Shown here: positions 1 through 8,035 of the stretch, piece by piece
Position numbering within the stretch: the first letter of the stretch is position 1
How the letters are laid out: the number at the start of each line of letters is the position of its first letter
Source of the DNA: Duganella sp. 1411
GTDB lineage: Bacteria > Pseudomonadota > Gammaproteobacteria > Burkholderiales > Burkholderiaceae_D
Assembly: GCF_017833525.1 (NCBI RefSeq)
Contig: NZ_JAFICD010000001.1
Location: 434,001 to 498,000 of the forward strand
DNA: 64,000 bases
Reading direction: 5' to 3'
Notes under the pieces: model-generated
What the model saw: only the letters and a program-made list of their open reading frames with translations
Database searches by the model: none
Told to the model about the DNA's origin: nothing
Program-made: the position numbers and the translations under genes

Positions 1-344
1 CGCTGGAAACCACTCCCAAGGTTCCAGCCGGTATGCGCGCGATGCTCGATAGTCCGGTCCGCGAGGCGGCCGAGGTCTACGTCAACGGCCAGCGGGCCGG
101 TTCGGTGTGGCATCCCCCTTACGAGCTGGATATCACCAGCCGGCTGCGGGCGGGCGTCAACAAGATCGAAGTCAAAGTCGCCAACCTGTCGCTGAACGCG
201 CTGGCGGGCCAGGAACGTCCGGATTACCGGCTGCTGTCGGCGCGCTACGGCCAGCGCTTCGTCCCGCAGGATACCCACCTGATCGTCCCCACGCCGTCCG
301 GCATGCTGGGCCCCGTGCGGCTGCTGGCGCAACCTGACAAATGA
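1..344 (+). CDS. C-terminal fragment of a GH106-type alpha-L-rhamnosidase
   Basis: The open frame enters from the left edge and ends at a TGA at 342-344, so only the last ~114 residues are visible. They form a galactose-binding-like beta-sandwich: a segment reading EVYVNGQRAGSVWHPPYELD followed by the NKIEVKVANL strand, typical of the sugar-binding domains closing GH2/GH106-type enzymes. The final stretch ending in GMLGPVRLLAQ is typical of GH106 rhamnosidases, which release L-rhamnose from rhamnogalacturonan. The stop overlaps the first possible ATG of the GH28 gene (ATGA), and the gene precedes GH28, GH105 and rhamnose mutarotase, which fits an RG-I role. The catalytic domain lies outside the window, so the family call is inference from the tail and the context; a GH2-like enzyme is the alternative. 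Confidence 0.65.
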   Translation, partial: LETTPKVPAGMRAMLDSPVREAAEVYVNGQRAGSVWHPPYELDITSRLRAGVNKIEVKVANLSLNALAGQERPDYRLLSARYGQRFVPQDTHLIVPTPSGMLGPVRLLAQPDK

Positions 345-352
345 GAACCTCC

Positions 353-1792
353 ATGAATACCACCAAGTGGATACGCCTGGCGCTTGCCGCGATCCTTGCC
401 CTCGGCATGGCCGGCGCCGGCGCCAAAACCTACAACGCCGGCAGTTACGGCGCCAAGGGCGATGGCGTCACCCTCAATACCAAAGCGATTCAAGCCGCGA
501 TCGACGCCGCCGCCAAGGATGGCGGGACGGTGGTGCTCAGTCCCGGCACCTATCTGAGCGGATCTATCTTCGTTAAAAACGGCGTCACGCTGCAAGTGGA
601 CAAAGGCGTCACCATCCTCGGTTCGCAGCGGATCGAGGACTATCCCGTCATGCCGACCCGGATCGCCGGTATCGAAATGAGCTGGCCGGCGGCGCTGGTC
701 AACGTCTATGAGCAAAAGAACGCCGCGATCACGGGCGCGGGAACCATCGACGGCGACGGCAAGATCTTTTGGGACAGCTACTGGACCTTGCGCAAGACGT
801 ATGAACCGCGCGGGCTGCGCTGGGCCTCGGACTACGACGCCAAGCGTCCCCGCCTTATCCAGGTGTTTAATTCTTCGCAGGTGAAAGTGGGCGGCGGCCT
901 GCTGCTGCGCCGCTCGGGATTCTGGACGCTGCACATCTGCTATTCGACCGACATTACCGTCGATGGCGTCGTCATCCGCAACAACGAAGGCGGACGCGGA
1001 CCATCGACCGACGGCATCGATATCGACTCTTCCAAAAAGATACTGGTGCAGAACGCGGACATCGCCGTCAACGACGACGCTTTATGTATGAAAGCAGGGC
1101 GTGATTCCGACGGCCAGCGCGTCAACCGCCCGACGGAGGATGTGGTTATCCGCGACTCCATCGTGCGCGACGGCGCGGCCGGGGTGACGTTCGGCAGCGA
1201 GACGGCGGGCGGCTTCCGCAATATCGAAGCCTACAACATCACGGTGCTCGACAAGGTCCCTGTCGGCATCCTGTTCAAATCGGCGCACACGCGTGGCGGC
1301 TTCGGCGAAAATCTGCGCCTGCACGATTTCACGATGAAGGGCACGCCGGTCGTCATCCGCATCACGATGAACTGGAATCCAAGCTACAGCTACGCTGAGA
1401 TCCCGAAAGACATCAAGGACTATCCGCCGTACTGGAAAGCGTTGGCCACTCCGGTGCCGAGGGAGAAGGGCATCGCGCATTTCCACGACGTTCGCATATG
1501 GAACATCCAGGCCACCGGCGCCACCACCGCGTTCGAGGTCGATGGCTACAAGGAGGTGCCGCTGGACCGCTTCAGCCTTGCCAATCTGGACATCGAAGCC
1601 GAGAAGGGCGGTCATATCTACGACGTCAAGGCCTGGAAATTCACCGAAACGAAGCTGCGGCTTAAACAGCCGGTCGCCATCGAGGACGCATCGGCCGTCA
1701 AGGGACTGCCGGCCGGCAGCGCGGTCGTGGGACCGGCACCGCCAAAGGAAGACCCATCCAAGAAGAGTTTTGAAGAACAGGACAAGACATGA
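353..1792 (+). CDS. GH28 polygalacturonase / rhamnogalacturonan hydrolase, exported
   Basis: A predicted 479-residue exported glycoside hydrolase of family 28, a right-handed beta-helix that hydrolyses alpha-linked galacturonic acid in pectin. After a signal peptide (LALAAILALGMAGAGA) the mature chain opens with the pectate-lyase-superfamily signature YNAGSYGAKGDG. The GH28 catalytic Asp residues are visible as STDGID (about residue 217) and NDDAL (about 240). GVTFGSE replaces the usual GHG segment, and GILFKSAHTRGG corresponds to the RIK region. An ATG at 341 overlaps the upstream stop; I prefer 353 because it starts directly before the basic n-region of the signal peptide. It is second in a coupled GH106-GH28-GH105-rhaM operon, so RG-I or homogalacturonan backbone is the likely substrate. 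Exo versus endo action cannot be told from the sequence. Confidence 0.9.
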   Translation: MNTTKWIRLALAAILALGMAGAGAKTYNAGSYGAKGDGVTLNTKAIQAAIDAAAKDGGTVVLSPGTYLSGSIFVKNGVTLQVDKGVTILGSQRIEDYPVMPTRIAGIEMSWPAALVNVYEQKNAAITGAGTIDGDGKIFWDSYWTLRKTYEPRGLRWASDYDAKRPRLIQVFNSSQVKVGGGLLLRRSGFWTLHICYSTDITVDGVVIRNNEGGRGPSTDGIDIDSSKKILVQNADIAVNDDALCMKAGRDSDGQRVNRPTEDVVIRDSIVRDGAAGVTFGSETAGGFRNIEAYNITVLDKVPVGILFKSAHTRGGFGENLRLHDFTMKGTPVVIRITMNWNPSYSYAEIPKDIKDYPPYWKALATPVPREKGIAHFHDVRIWNIQATGATTAFEVDGYKEVPLDRFSLANLDIEAEKGGHIYDVKAWKFTETKLRLKQPVAIEDASAVKGLPAGSAVVGPAPPKEDPSKKSFEEQDKT

Positions 1793-2991
1793 TGAATACC
1801 CGCTATTTGGTTTTGGCGGTGCTTGCCGCGGTGAGCGGCTGCGCCAGCGTGAACGAGCAGCCACAATATCCGTTGCCGACGCCCGCCATGCAGGCCATCG
1901 TCGACAAGGACACCAGCCGTCATTTCGGCGACGCGCCGGCGGACGGCGGGCCGATGGCCACCGACCTGTCACCGGCACTGCGGGCGGCGGCGATCGACAA
2001 GGCGCTGCGCAAGGTGGCGGACTGGCAGCTGGCGCGCACCATGCCGCATCTGGACCGGATCTGGACCTCCAGTGTACTGTTCAGCGGTTTCATGGCGGCG
2101 TCGGAGGCCACCGGCGATCCGAAATATCGCGACGCCATGCTCGCCATGGCGAATCAGTTCGAATGGAAGCTGCGCACCCCGTATCCCAACGCGGACGATA
2201 TCAGCGTCGCTCAGACGTATCTGGAATTGTACGAGCGGGATCCCGCGTCGGCACGCCTTGGCCCGACCAAAACGGAACTCGATATCCTGATTAACCTGAA
2301 AACGCTCAAGCCTGGCGATGACCGCTTGCCATGGTGGTGGTGCGACGCGCTGTTCATGGCGCCGCCGGTATGGGCGAAGATGTACAAGGCGACCGGCGAT
2401 CGCAAATACCTCGACTACGTGCACGATCAATGGCGCAAGACCTACGATCTGCTTTACGACCAGGAAGATCATTTGTACGCGCGCGACGCCAGCTACATCG
2501 CCAAGCGCGAACCGAATGGCAAGAAGATCTTCTGGTCGCGCGGCGAAGGCTGGGTGCTGGGCGGCCTGGCGCGCACGCTGGACTACATCCCCGAAAACGA
2601 TCCGCAAAAGCCGTTCTACGTGCGGCAGTTGCGCGAGATGTCGGCCCGTATCGCCGGGTTGCAGGGCAAGGACGGCCTGTGGCACGCCGGCCTGCTCGAT
2701 CCCGGCAGTTATCCGCTGCCGGAGATCTCCGGCTCGGCGCTGTTCGTGTATGGCATGGCGTATGGCGTCAACAAGGGGTATCTGGACGCCAAGGTCTACC
2801 GCCCGGTGATCGAGCGCGCGTGGGCCGGCATCCTCAAACACGTTTATGCGGACGGGCGCCTGGGTGGCATCCAGCAGACCGGCGCCGAACCGGCGTTCTA
2901 CCGGCCCGCGTCCAGCTTCAACTACGGCGTTGGCGGCTACCTGCTGGCCGCCGCCGAACTGAAAAAAATGGTCAACGGAGGCAAACAATGA
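1789..2991 (+). CDS. GH105 unsaturated rhamnogalacturonyl hydrolase, lipoprotein
   Basis: This 400-residue (alpha/alpha)6-barrel protein of family GH105 removes the unsaturated galacturonyl residue that pectate and RG lyases leave at the non-reducing end. The family signature is seen as PWWWCDALFMAPPVW (about residues 180-195), with its conserved Asp, and the C-terminal half carries the SGSALFVYGMAYGVNKG and FNYGVGGYLLAAAE segments. The N-terminus ends in a lipobox (LAAVSGC, Cys about residue 19), so it should be a lipoprotein. The ATG at 1789 overlaps the preceding TGA by ATGA, indicating translational coupling to GH28; a second ATG follows directly at 1792. The 3' end overlaps rhaM in the same way. 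Confidence 0.9.
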   Translation: MMNTRYLVLAVLAAVSGCASVNEQPQYPLPTPAMQAIVDKDTSRHFGDAPADGGPMATDLSPALRAAAIDKALRKVADWQLARTMPHLDRIWTSSVLFSGFMAASEATGDPKYRDAMLAMANQFEWKLRTPYPNADDISVAQTYLELYERDPASARLGPTKTELDILINLKTLKPGDDRLPWWWCDALFMAPPVWAKMYKATGDRKYLDYVHDQWRKTYDLLYDQEDHLYARDASYIAKREPNGKKIFWSRGEGWVLGGLARTLDYIPENDPQKPFYVRQLREMSARIAGLQGKDGLWHAGLLDPGSYPLPEISGSALFVYGMAYGVNKGYLDAKVYRPVIERAWAGILKHVYADGRLGGIQQTGAEPAFYRPASSFNYGVGGYLLAAAELKKMVNGGKQ

Positions 2992-3302
2992 TCACAAGCG
3001 CGTTCCGCATGAAGCTCAAACCGGGCACGGTGGACGAATACAAGCGCCGCCACGACGTGCTGTGGCCGGACCTGGCCGCCGCGCTGAAGGAGGCCGGCAT
3101 CTACGACTACTCGATCTTCCTCGACGAGGAAACGCTGCACCTGTTCGCCGTGCTGAAGCTCTCCGCCGACAACAAGATCGAGGCGTTGCCGGGCCAACCG
3201 GTGATGAAGCGCTGGTGGGACTACATGGCGGACCTGATGGAAGTGGAGCCGGGTAACCGGCCCCGCGAATGGCCACTGCGGCCGATGTTTTATTTCGCCT
3301 GA
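2988..3302 (+). CDS. rhaM: L-rhamnose mutarotase
   Basis: A 104-residue protein, the usual length for RhaM, which interconverts alpha- and beta-L-rhamnose in the cytoplasm and so speeds uptake and catabolism of released rhamnose. The family is recognisable across the whole chain: the early RRHDVLWPDL segment with the active-site His, the YDYSIFLDEETLHLFAVL strand pair, and MKRWWDYMADLME near the end. It has no signal peptide, unlike its operon neighbours. Its ATG overlaps the GH105 stop (ATGA), making it the last gene of a tightly coupled RG-I operon. Its last 13 bases overlap the 3' end of the convergent esterase gene. None of the other rhamnose-catabolic genes are in the window. Confidence 0.93.
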   Translation: MITSAFRMKLKPGTVDEYKRRHDVLWPDLAAALKEAGIYDYSIFLDEETLHLFAVLKLSADNKIEALPGQPVMKRWWDYMADLMEVEPGNRPREWPLRPMFYFA

Positions 3303-4198
3303 GTGAGCAGGCCGCGATCGCGCAGCCATTCCTCGGCGCGGCGTGGCCACAGTGACGAGGTGCCCAGGCCATCGCGCATGCCCATGCCGTGGCCGCCGTG
3401 CTCGAACAGGTACATCTCCGCCGGCACCTTGGCCTTGGTCAGCGCCTGGTAGAACAGGATGCTGTTTTCGACCGGGACGGCTTGATCGGCCTGCGTGTGG
3501 ATCAGCAGCGTTGGCGGCGTGGCGGCGGTGACCTGCTTTTCCAACGACATCAGCTGGATCGCCTCGGAGGACGGCGTGGCGCCAAGAAGGGCCTTGCGCG
3601 ATCCCGCATGCACGGCCGGCTCCTGCATCGAAATCACGGGGTACATCAGCATCAGAAAGTCCGGACGGGCGCTGACGGCGTCCATGGCGGCGCCGGTGCG
3701 GCCGGCCGGGTTGTCGAACAAGGTGCCGGCGCTGGCCGCCAGATGGCCGCCGGCGGAGCTGCCCATGACGCCGATGCGCGCCGGGTTGATGTTAAATTCG
3801 GCGGCGCGCGAACGCAGCATGCGCACCGCGCGCAGCACGTCCTGCAGCGGAGCGGGGTGGCCATACTCCTGCATGCGATACTTGAGCACGAAACTGGTCA
3901 CGCCCAGGGTGCTGAGCCAGGTGGCATACTGGTCGCCTTCGCGCGCGGTGGACATGCGCACGTAGCCGCCGCCGGGGCAGATGATGACGGCGGTGCCGTT
4001 GGGGTGGTCGACCGCCGGGCCGATCATGGTCAGCGTCGGTTCGCTGACGTTGGAGTTGTAGCCGCCGCCGATTTTTTCGGGGCCGATGTCCGCTTTGGCG
4101 CCGGGCACTCCTTCCGGCCACAGTGGGATGACGGTGGGCGTGGCGTTGGCCAGGGTGGCGCTGACGCCGAGGATCAGGGTAATCAGGGTTTTTTTCAT
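3290..4198 (-). CDS. Exported alpha/beta-hydrolase, probable carbohydrate acetyl esterase
   Basis: A 302-residue secreted alpha/beta-hydrolase of the acetyl-xylan-esterase/BD-FAE type. After the signal peptide (MKKTLITLILGVSATLANA) comes a short IPLWPEGVPGA motif common in sugar-acetyl esterases. Next are the oxyanion segment CPGGGYV, the nucleophile elbow GSSAGGH, an acid region HTQADQAVPVENS and the catalytic His in EHGGHGMG. The likely role is deacetylation of pectic or hemicellulosic polymers so that the neighbouring hydrolases can act. I place the start at 4198 because the twelve codons upstream are not signal-like. The gene converges on rhaM with a 13-bp overlap, and its start lies only 17 bp from the divergent DUF1080 gene, so the two promoters must lie in or across each other's 5' ends. 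Confidence 0.85.
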   Translation of the reverse strand: MKKTLITLILGVSATLANATPTVIPLWPEGVPGAKADIGPEKIGGGYNSNVSEPTLTMIGPAVDHPNGTAVIICPGGGYVRMSTAREGDQYATWLSTLGVTSFVLKYRMQEYGHPAPLQDVLRAVRMLRSRAAEFNINPARIGVMGSSAGGHLAASAGTLFDNPAGRTGAAMDAVSARPDFLMLMYPVISMQEPAVHAGSRKALLGATPSSEAIQLMSLEKQVTAATPPTLLIHTQADQAVPVENSILFYQALTKAKVPAEMYLFEHGGHGMGMRDGLGTSSLWPRRAEEWLRDRGLLTQAK

Positions 4199-4215
4199 AG
4201 TGAAGAGAGTATCAG

Positions 4216-4848
4216 ATGATGAATCGGATGGCATGCGCCGCGTTGCTGTTTTTCTCGGCCCAGACGGCGAACGCAGTGGATTTGTTTAACGGCCGCGATT
4301 TCAGCGGGTGGGAGTTGAAGACGTCGCCGGCGGCAGGCGTCGATAGCGTGTTCCGGATGCTGCCCGGAGGAGTGGTGGCATCGACCGGGCAGCCGTCGGG
4401 ATTTTTGGCGACGTTGAACACCTACCGCAACTACAAGCTGCATGTGGAGTGGCGCTGGAGCGGGAAGCCGGGTAATGGCGGCATCCTGCTGCATATCAGC
4501 GATGGTCCGCTGGATCGGGTGTGGCCGCTCAGTCTCCAGGTGCAGACCAAGCGTGGCAACGCCGGCGATCTGCTGCCGATGGCCGGGGCCAGTTTCGCCG
4601 AGGCGTTGACGTCCGCTGCCGGTGCGGAGCCGCGCATCAAAGGGCATACGGCGCCGGATAGCGAGCGGCCGGTCGGGGAATGGAATGTGTGCGATATCGT
4701 CAGCCGCGATGGCAAGGTCGAGGTCACCATCAATGGCGTTTATCAAAATAGCGTCGCGGACAGTCAGCCGGCGTCGGGACGCATCGGGTTCCAGCTCGAG
4801 GGGGCGCCGTATGAGTTGCGTCATGTGGAAATTGTGGAGTTGAATTGA
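4216..4848 (+). CDS. DUF1080 (3-keto-disaccharide-hydrolase-like) exported protein
   Basis: A 210-residue exported protein made of one signal peptide (ending AQTANA) and a DUF1080 / 3-keto-disaccharide hydrolase domain, a concanavalin-like beta-jelly-roll. Hallmarks are VDLFNGRDFSGWELK at the mature start, the YKLHVEWRWSGKPGNGGILLH core, GEWNVCDIVSRDGKVEVTINGV, and the closing GRIGFQLEGAPYELRHVEI. Related proteins hydrolyse 3-keto-glycosides or simply bind sugars; which applies here cannot be decided. ATGs at 4216 and 4219 are both possible, with GAAGAGAG upstream. Its placement beside an esterase in a pectin island suggests a part in plant polysaccharide use. Confidence 0.85.
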   Translation: MMNRMACAALLFFSAQTANAVDLFNGRDFSGWELKTSPAAGVDSVFRMLPGGVVASTGQPSGFLATLNTYRNYKLHVEWRWSGKPGNGGILLHISDGPLDRVWPLSLQVQTKRGNAGDLLPMAGASFAEALTSAAGAEPRIKGHTAPDSERPVGEWNVCDIVSRDGKVEVTINGVYQNSVADSQPASGRIGFQLEGAPYELRHVEIVELN

Positions 4849-5196
4849 TCGGTACGGCGTACTCCGTGACGGGGCGCCGCTTGCCTGAGTGTTGTATAAA
4901 AGGCGGCGCGCGCAAAAGCGGCCGCGCGGCGTCAGCGGTGGGCCGGCATTTTTCCTCGTTTGTAGGTAAAGTCCGGGATGTTGGTAGTCGGTGTAAACGG
5001 ATTTAGTTCAGGCTGCCTATTGCGCAAGCGAACCACCAGATGATTGTCGGGTTTTTCGATCTTCATTCGAAAGAAATGTGCCACTCGGGCATTGACACTC
5101 CGGTTTTTTTAGAGATTGCGTTACGGATGTGTAATGTTAGTCAGATGACGTTAAAACGCAGCTATGATTAGGCCATCAATGGAAAGAGATCTGGCC
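4849..5196. other. Intergenic stretch, AT-richer, no gene recognised
   Basis: About 350 bp between the DUF1080 gene and the small exported protein at 5197. I find no convincing reading frame, RNA gene or clear terminator. Base composition drops from the GC-rich island (first ~100 bp) to markedly AT-richer DNA after about 4960, which marks the start of a compositionally different patch reaching to about 6.5 kb. Confidence 0.5.
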
Positions 5197-5601
5197 ATGA
5201 AAATTTCGATAAAATTTTTGATCATGTCGTTCGCCAGCCTGTTTTGTTTATCAGCTAACGCAGTTGACTGCCTGAAATATGAGCCCGCTGTCCTGGTATT
5301 AACCGGATCGCTCCACCGGGCCACTTTCCCCGGCAAACCCAACTTTGAAAGTGTCGTCAACGGCGACGAACCGGAGACCGGCTTTTACTTAACACTCAAT
5401 CAGCCCATATGCACACAAGGAGATAGCGGCCCTGATCGCCAACCCCATGATGCTGTGAAAGAAGTTCAACTCGTCCTCACGAAAACACAGTACGCCACGC
5501 TACGGTCGAAGATCGGCGACCAGGTACAGTTGCGAGGACAGTTATTCTCAAGTTTTACCGGGCATCACCACGCTGACGTACTGCTTCGTGTCACACAATA
5601 G
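5197..5601 (+). CDS. DUF4431-like small exported protein
   Basis: A 134-residue predicted periplasmic protein of unknown function. A short signal peptide (MKISIKFLIMSFASLFCLSANA) is followed by a domain that I recognise as DUF4431-like from the LTGSLHRATFPGKPNFESV and GDEPETGFYLTLNQPICT segments; the C-terminal part contains QVQLRGQLFSSFTGHHHADVLL. I start at 5197, where the signal peptide begins and AAAGAGAT lies upstream; in-frame ATGs at 5164 and 5179 give non-signal extensions. GC content is clearly lower than in the surrounding pectinase genes. No operon partner is evident. The domain call is memory-based and moderately sure; no function is claimed. Confidence 0.7.
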   Translation: MKISIKFLIMSFASLFCLSANAVDCLKYEPAVLVLTGSLHRATFPGKPNFESVVNGDEPETGFYLTLNQPICTQGDSGPDRQPHDAVKEVQLVLTKTQYATLRSKIGDQVQLRGQLFSSFTGHHHADVLLRVTQ

Positions 5602-5866
5602 TCCTCGTTGCAGCACAACTCAATGCGGAGCCAGATTACGCCCCCAAGCCGCCGAGGTTTTTTACGCCAAAGGCATCAAGAGCGGGAGTACGTTCTACGC
5701 CAAGGTCGCCGAATTGATGATCATTCACGGTGAACCTGATGATGTGATATTGGACTCGGCATCATTTTAGTTGATAGTTGTGGCCGTTACTTTGCACGTG
5801 CACCCGCAATCGACAGATAGCTGAAATTGGTCGAATAACGGGCGATTGGAAAAATAAGGAACCTGT

Positions 5867-6415
5867 ATGAAAAAACTGCTCTTCATCAGTTTCATCTTTT
5901 TCATATCTGGTTGTCCTGCTTCTGAAGCGCAGGACCTGCCTCCAGCGAATTATGAGAACTTGGGAGTATGCCCTTTCGAATGCTGCGAGTATCGGACTTG
6001 GACTGCTAACGATGATATTGCTGTGCATGAGAGGCGCAGCTATAAATCAGCTGTAGTATTCCATCTGCATACACAAGAGAAGTTCCATGCTCTGACGGGT
6101 GTCGTTGTGACCGAGAAAGCGGGTGTCGTTCGAATCGACAAGGCGGTTCACGACGGCTATGTCAAAGGAATAGACAAGCCGCAGCTTACGCTTAGAGCTG
6201 GTGATATTGTCTATATGCTGTCGCCCTTGGGCGAAGGCTTCTACCTTTTTTGGTATCGGGGCAAAGTCTACACAAGCGGCGTTGGTCTCGCCACGATGCC
6301 CGGCGCGGACGGAAAAGGGGCAAAAATGACTTGGTGGAAGCAGGTCGAGAATAAGGCAGGCAAGCGGGGCTGGACAACGTCCGACAAGTTCTCGAATGCG
6401 GACTCGTGCGGATGA
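5867..6415 (+). CDS. Hypothetical lipoprotein, SH3-like
   Basis: A 182-residue protein with a lipoprotein signal (MKKLLFISFIFFISGC, Cys about residue 16), so probably membrane-anchored facing the periplasm. The mature chain has a CPFECCEYRTW motif with three close cysteines, then a region (NDDIAVHERRSYKSAVVFHLHTQEKFHALTG onward in the first 90 residues) that reads like a bacterial SH3-type beta barrel. A Trp-rich end (MTWWKQVENKAGKRGWTTSDKF) resembles the GWV/GW turn that closes such domains. I do not recognise a named family. The gene is AT-richer than its neighbours and has a near-ideal RBS (AAGGAACCTGT before the ATG). It lies in the same low-GC patch as the DUF4431-like gene. Confidence 0.7.
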   Translation: MKKLLFISFIFFISGCPASEAQDLPPANYENLGVCPFECCEYRTWTANDDIAVHERRSYKSAVVFHLHTQEKFHALTGVVVTEKAGVVRIDKAVHDGYVKGIDKPQLTLRAGDIVYMLSPLGEGFYLFWYRGKVYTSGVGLATMPGADGKGAKMTWWKQVENKAGKRGWTTSDKFSNADSCG

Positions 6416-6501
6416 CTTAGCGCGAGCCGTGAATTTTGCAGCGAAGTCTGGTATAAAACGGCCAGAAGTGGAACATGGTGCGGGTGGCGCCAGCGGCGCC
6501 G

Positions 6502-6576
6502 GCCGCGATAGCCCAGATCCACAAACACCTCCTTGGGCTGGTGATCGGCGAGGTTCACATGGGAGTCATGCGGCAT
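6502..6576 (-). pseudogene. Possible transposase relic (IS5/IS4-type DDE fragment)
   Basis: On the minus strand this stretch reads PHDSHVNL followed closely by KEVFVDLGYRG. These resemble two motifs of IS5/IS4-superfamily transposases, PYDGHTL and (K)xVxVDxGYRG, brought together by an internal deletion. Nothing else of the enzyme is visible on either side, and no terminal repeats were found. The scrap abuts the stop codon of the PL22 gene and lies at the end of the AT-richer patch. The call rests on about 25 residues only and could be coincidental. Confidence 0.4.
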
Positions 6577-6581
6577 TCCGA

Positions 6582-7910
6582 CTAGCGCTTGAGCCAAGCC
6601 TTCGGCACCGGCACGATGCAAATGTTCATGCTGCGACCATCCTCCGACAGCATCGCCGATTGAATCTCGATTCGCGTGCCGTCGGCGTTGAAGGTCGGGT
6701 GAGGGTGGTCCGCCGCCGTGGTTTTGTGCCCGGTGGTCAGCATGATCATCTCGCGCGTCTTGCGGTCGATCAGGTACACGCTGCGGCTGAAATCATCGCC
6801 GACCGCCCAACGTCCGTCCGACGATCCATGCACATGCCACAACCCGCTGCCGGACGGCGTCTGCCCCGCAATCGTCATTTCACGTGTACGCAGGTTGACG
6901 ATGGCCAGCCCGCTCGGTTTCTCGCGCGTGCCGGTGATGCCCCAACCCTCGTCCTGCCCTGGATTGGCGCCCTGAACGCCGGTCGCCGGCGCGTCCACCC
7001 CGCCACCACCTTCGGCGATAGGCCGGTGCCCCATGATCGCCATCGCCACTTCATCCTTCGAGATCACCGCTTCGTGCGTGACCCATTCATACGGCGCTTC
7101 CGGATAGAGCGGGCGCAGGCCGCTGCCGTCGGACTTCACCGTCCAGGTGCGCTGCGGCGACTTGCCCCCGGTCTCCCAGCAAAAGACGATTTCGCCCGGA
7201 TTCCACAGATTCGCCTGGATATGGCCGATCTGGAAAGGCACCGAGACCACATGTTTGACTTCGCCGGTGCGCAGGTTCATGCGCGCGATCCCGTTCGGCC
7301 CGGCGCCCATGCCACGTGGCCCGAACGCTTCCGCTATCTTCACGTCCGGCGCCAGGTGCCTGGCCGCCTCGCCCGGCCCGGTGCGAAAGTACGCCCATTC
7401 CTCTCCGGCGTCCAGCGCCATATCGCCGCCGGCTTCCAGCCCCGGCGCGGTGGTACCGCAAATTCGCTGATAGGCGCCGGCAGACTTGAGTTTGCCGGCC
7501 TTGCTGTCGGCCAGCAGCGTCGCCAGATCCACCTCGACGATCTGCAGGCGCTTCTCGTCGGCGTCCTTGCGCATGAAATAGAGCTTCATCGATTTGCGCG
7601 CCAGATTAAGCATGCCGAGGTAGCCACCCTCCGTGACCTGAACCAGTTCGCCGGTCCGTTCGTTGACGGCCATGGCCTCGCCCTCGACGCGCGCGGAGCG
7701 GAACACCAGCCACTTGCCGTCCGAGGTCCATTGTGGATGGGTGGGATAGATCTTGGAATCGCCGTGCGGTTTGCTGGTCAGGAAGGTGAGCATGGTGCCG
7801 GTGACCGGATCCTTGACGACCTTGCGCTCGGACGGAAAACGCGTCCCGATTTGCGCATGCGCGCCGCTGGAGAGGATGAGGGCCGCGCAAATCAGGGTCT
7901 TGATAATCAT
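6582..7910 (-). CDS. Oligogalacturonide lyase, family PL22, exported
   Basis: A 442-residue seven-bladed-propeller protein of the oligogalacturonate lyase family, which cleaves unsaturated digalacturonate and short pectin oligomers to monomers by beta-elimination. The start is typical: IGTRFPSERKVVKDPVTG and LTFLTSKPHGDSKIYPTHPQW. Further family marks are HVHGSSDGRWAVGDD and TAADHPHPTFNADGTRIEIQ, which carry His residues of the kind that bind the metal. A signal peptide (ALILSSGAHA) predicts a periplasmic protein, whereas the classical enterobacterial Ogl is cytoplasmic. It is transcribed divergently from the tandem CE12 gene across a 125-bp gap. Together with the GH105 genes it would finish pectin oligomer breakdown in the periplasm. 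Confidence 0.87.
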   Translation of the reverse strand: MIIKTLICAALILSSGAHAQIGTRFPSERKVVKDPVTGTMLTFLTSKPHGDSKIYPTHPQWTSDGKWLVFRSARVEGEAMAVNERTGELVQVTEGGYLGMLNLARKSMKLYFMRKDADEKRLQIVEVDLATLLADSKAGKLKSAGAYQRICGTTAPGLEAGGDMALDAGEEWAYFRTGPGEAARHLAPDVKIAEAFGPRGMGAGPNGIARMNLRTGEVKHVVSVPFQIGHIQANLWNPGEIVFCWETGGKSPQRTWTVKSDGSGLRPLYPEAPYEWVTHEAVISKDEVAMAIMGHRPIAEGGGGVDAPATGVQGANPGQDEGWGITGTREKPSGLAIVNLRTREMTIAGQTPSGSGLWHVHGSSDGRWAVGDDFSRSVYLIDRKTREMIMLTTGHKTTAADHPHPTFNADGTRIEIQSAMLSEDGRSMNICIVPVPKAWLKR

Positions 7911-8035
7911 CGATAGCTCAAAACAGGTTGAAAGGTTACGATTGTCTGCTCATACCGATGCGGGCATTGCTCATTTTTCTGATTCTTTAGGCGCAAAGCA
8001 CAAGGCCCGAAAAATCCTCGCATAGAATTGTCGCC

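Noticed and set aside
5588..5770. 60-residue frame after the DUF4431-like gene
   Set aside because: No RBS, overlaps the previous stop, no recognisable family; it could be a remnant but evidence is too thin to list as a gene.
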